Of a DNA stretch of 64,000 nucleotides, positions 63,650 through 64,000 are shown in pieces. Source of the stretch: Acidobacteriota bacterium (GTDB lineage: Bacteria; Acidobacteriota; Terriglobia; Bryobacterales; Bryobacteraceae). The notes beneath the pieces are model-generated. The model made no database searches and was not told where the DNA came from. It saw only the letters and a list, made by a program, of their open reading frames with translations. The number at the start of each line of letters is the position of its first letter. Within the stretch, counting starts at the first letter, position 1. The DNA lies in the NCBI GenBank assembly GCA_018268715.1, contig JAFDVZ010000008.1:494325-558324 (forward strand). The letters are read 5' to 3'. Made by a program: the position numbers and the translations under genes.

Positions 63650-64000
63650 TGCCCGTCTCCTTATTTTCCACGGCGCTCGATAACACCGGCGCGGGATTTT
63701 TTACGCTCACTCTGAAATCCACTCCCACTTTGCTTTGTTCGAGAATCTTGGCGGTCTGAGCGCTGATGGGCGGCAGGAACGACTGCGAGAACGACCCCAT
63801 CCAAACCATCAGGACCAGCAGCGGCAGCATGGCGGCCCACTCTCGCCCGCTTAAGTCGGGCATGTGGTGGGCTAAGTCCTCAGTGGCCCGGCCGTAGATG
63901 ACTCGCTGGTACATCCACAGCATGTAGACGGCCGAGAGGATGACGCCGATGGCGGCGAACACGGTCCACGAGAAGTTAACTGTCGCCGCGCCCTGCAGCA
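63636..64000 (-). CDS. nuoM: NADH-quinone oxidoreductase subunit M, C-terminal part (5' end outside window)
   Basis: The reading frame continues to the right edge. About 120 residues of the NuoM C-terminus are seen, including AAIGVILSAVYMLWMYQRVIYG and PLLVLMVWMGSFSQSFLP, which are the last transmembrane helices. NuoM is an antiporter-like subunit of complex I, and nuoN follows. The tail is slightly longer than usual and rich in Ala/Ser. Confidence 0.93.
   Translation of the reverse strand, partial: LQGAATVNFSWTVFAAIGVILSAVYMLWMYQRVIYGRATEDLAHHMPDLSGREWAAMLPLLVLMVWMGSFSQSFLPPISAQTAKILEQSKVGVDFRVSVKNPAPVLSSAVENKETGSAAR

Overview
The window is high-GC (roughly two thirds G+C by eye), densely coded bacterial chromosome. 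The gene content points to a soil acidobacterium of the Solibacter/Bryobacter group: three secreted DUF1080 (3-keto-disaccharide hydrolase type) proteins, a Tat-exported Gfo/Idh/MocA oxidoreductase, an SSS-family symporter, secreted glycosidases and a tannase-type esterase, an ECF sigma factor beside a Ser/Thr kinase with TPR repeats, and a KSTGPRT-type acidobacterial domain. This assignment is inference from gene content. No rRNA, tRNA, CRISPR array, transposase or integrase was recognised.

Layout. 1-10.7 kb: 3' end of an ATP-dependent DNA ligase overlapping a LarA-type (lactate racemase superfamily) protein, a PPOX-fold protein, an amidase, a GldA/GldF-like ABC exporter with a DUF1080 protein, an SSS symporter, a lipoprotein and purU. 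10.7-24.3 kb: signalling and secreted enzymes, namely a two-repeat secreted protein, a PAS/PocR histidine kinase with twin CheY-like regulators, a clan-A glycosidase, a Tat oxidoreductase, a GGDEF/EAL protein whose GGDEF metal site is degenerate, and a Ser/Thr kinase fused to an FGE-type domain. 24.3-33.7 kb: histone-deacetylase-like enzyme, DUF1080 protein, PpiC isomerase, anSME-type radical SAM enzyme, a pseudogene broken by a perfect 14-bp tandem duplication, rpiB, a glycosyltransferase, and an AT-rich divergent control region between a degenerate S24-type repressor and a zinc-ribbon/HTH-like protein. 33.7-48 kb: a CPC-redoxin overlapping a chemoreceptor, a tetR-tnaA pair, a PLP decarboxylase with an ECF sigma factor, a TPR kinase, an unusual membrane/cytochrome c/PKD fusion, a GIPC-transferase-like propeller protein and a Cys-rich secreted protein.

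48.3-53.7 kb is a tightly coupled operon: an ACAD10-like kinase with an unusual N-terminal extension, a histidine phosphatase, an enoyl-CoA hydratase, an acyl-CoA dehydrogenase and an aldo/keto-reductase-fold protein. By analogy with levulinate and 4-hydroxyacid catabolism it is a candidate pathway for phosphorylation-dependent use of hydroxyacyl-CoA. 53.7-62 kb: a CorC/HlyC protein, a penicillin-acylase-type Ntn hydrolase, a GH36 alpha-galactosidase, a DUF1080 protein, a tannase-family esterase and an 82-residue miniature flagellar-rod-like protein. The right edge holds nuoN and the end of nuoM, the distal part of a complex I operon on the minus strand.

The secreted glycosidases, DUF1080 proteins, oxidoreductase, esterase and symporter together suggest plant-polymer and glycoside scavenging. 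The best candidates for undescribed biology are the kinase/ACAD operon, the palindrome-rich switch at 31.6-31.8 kb, the fused cytochrome and the mini rod protein.
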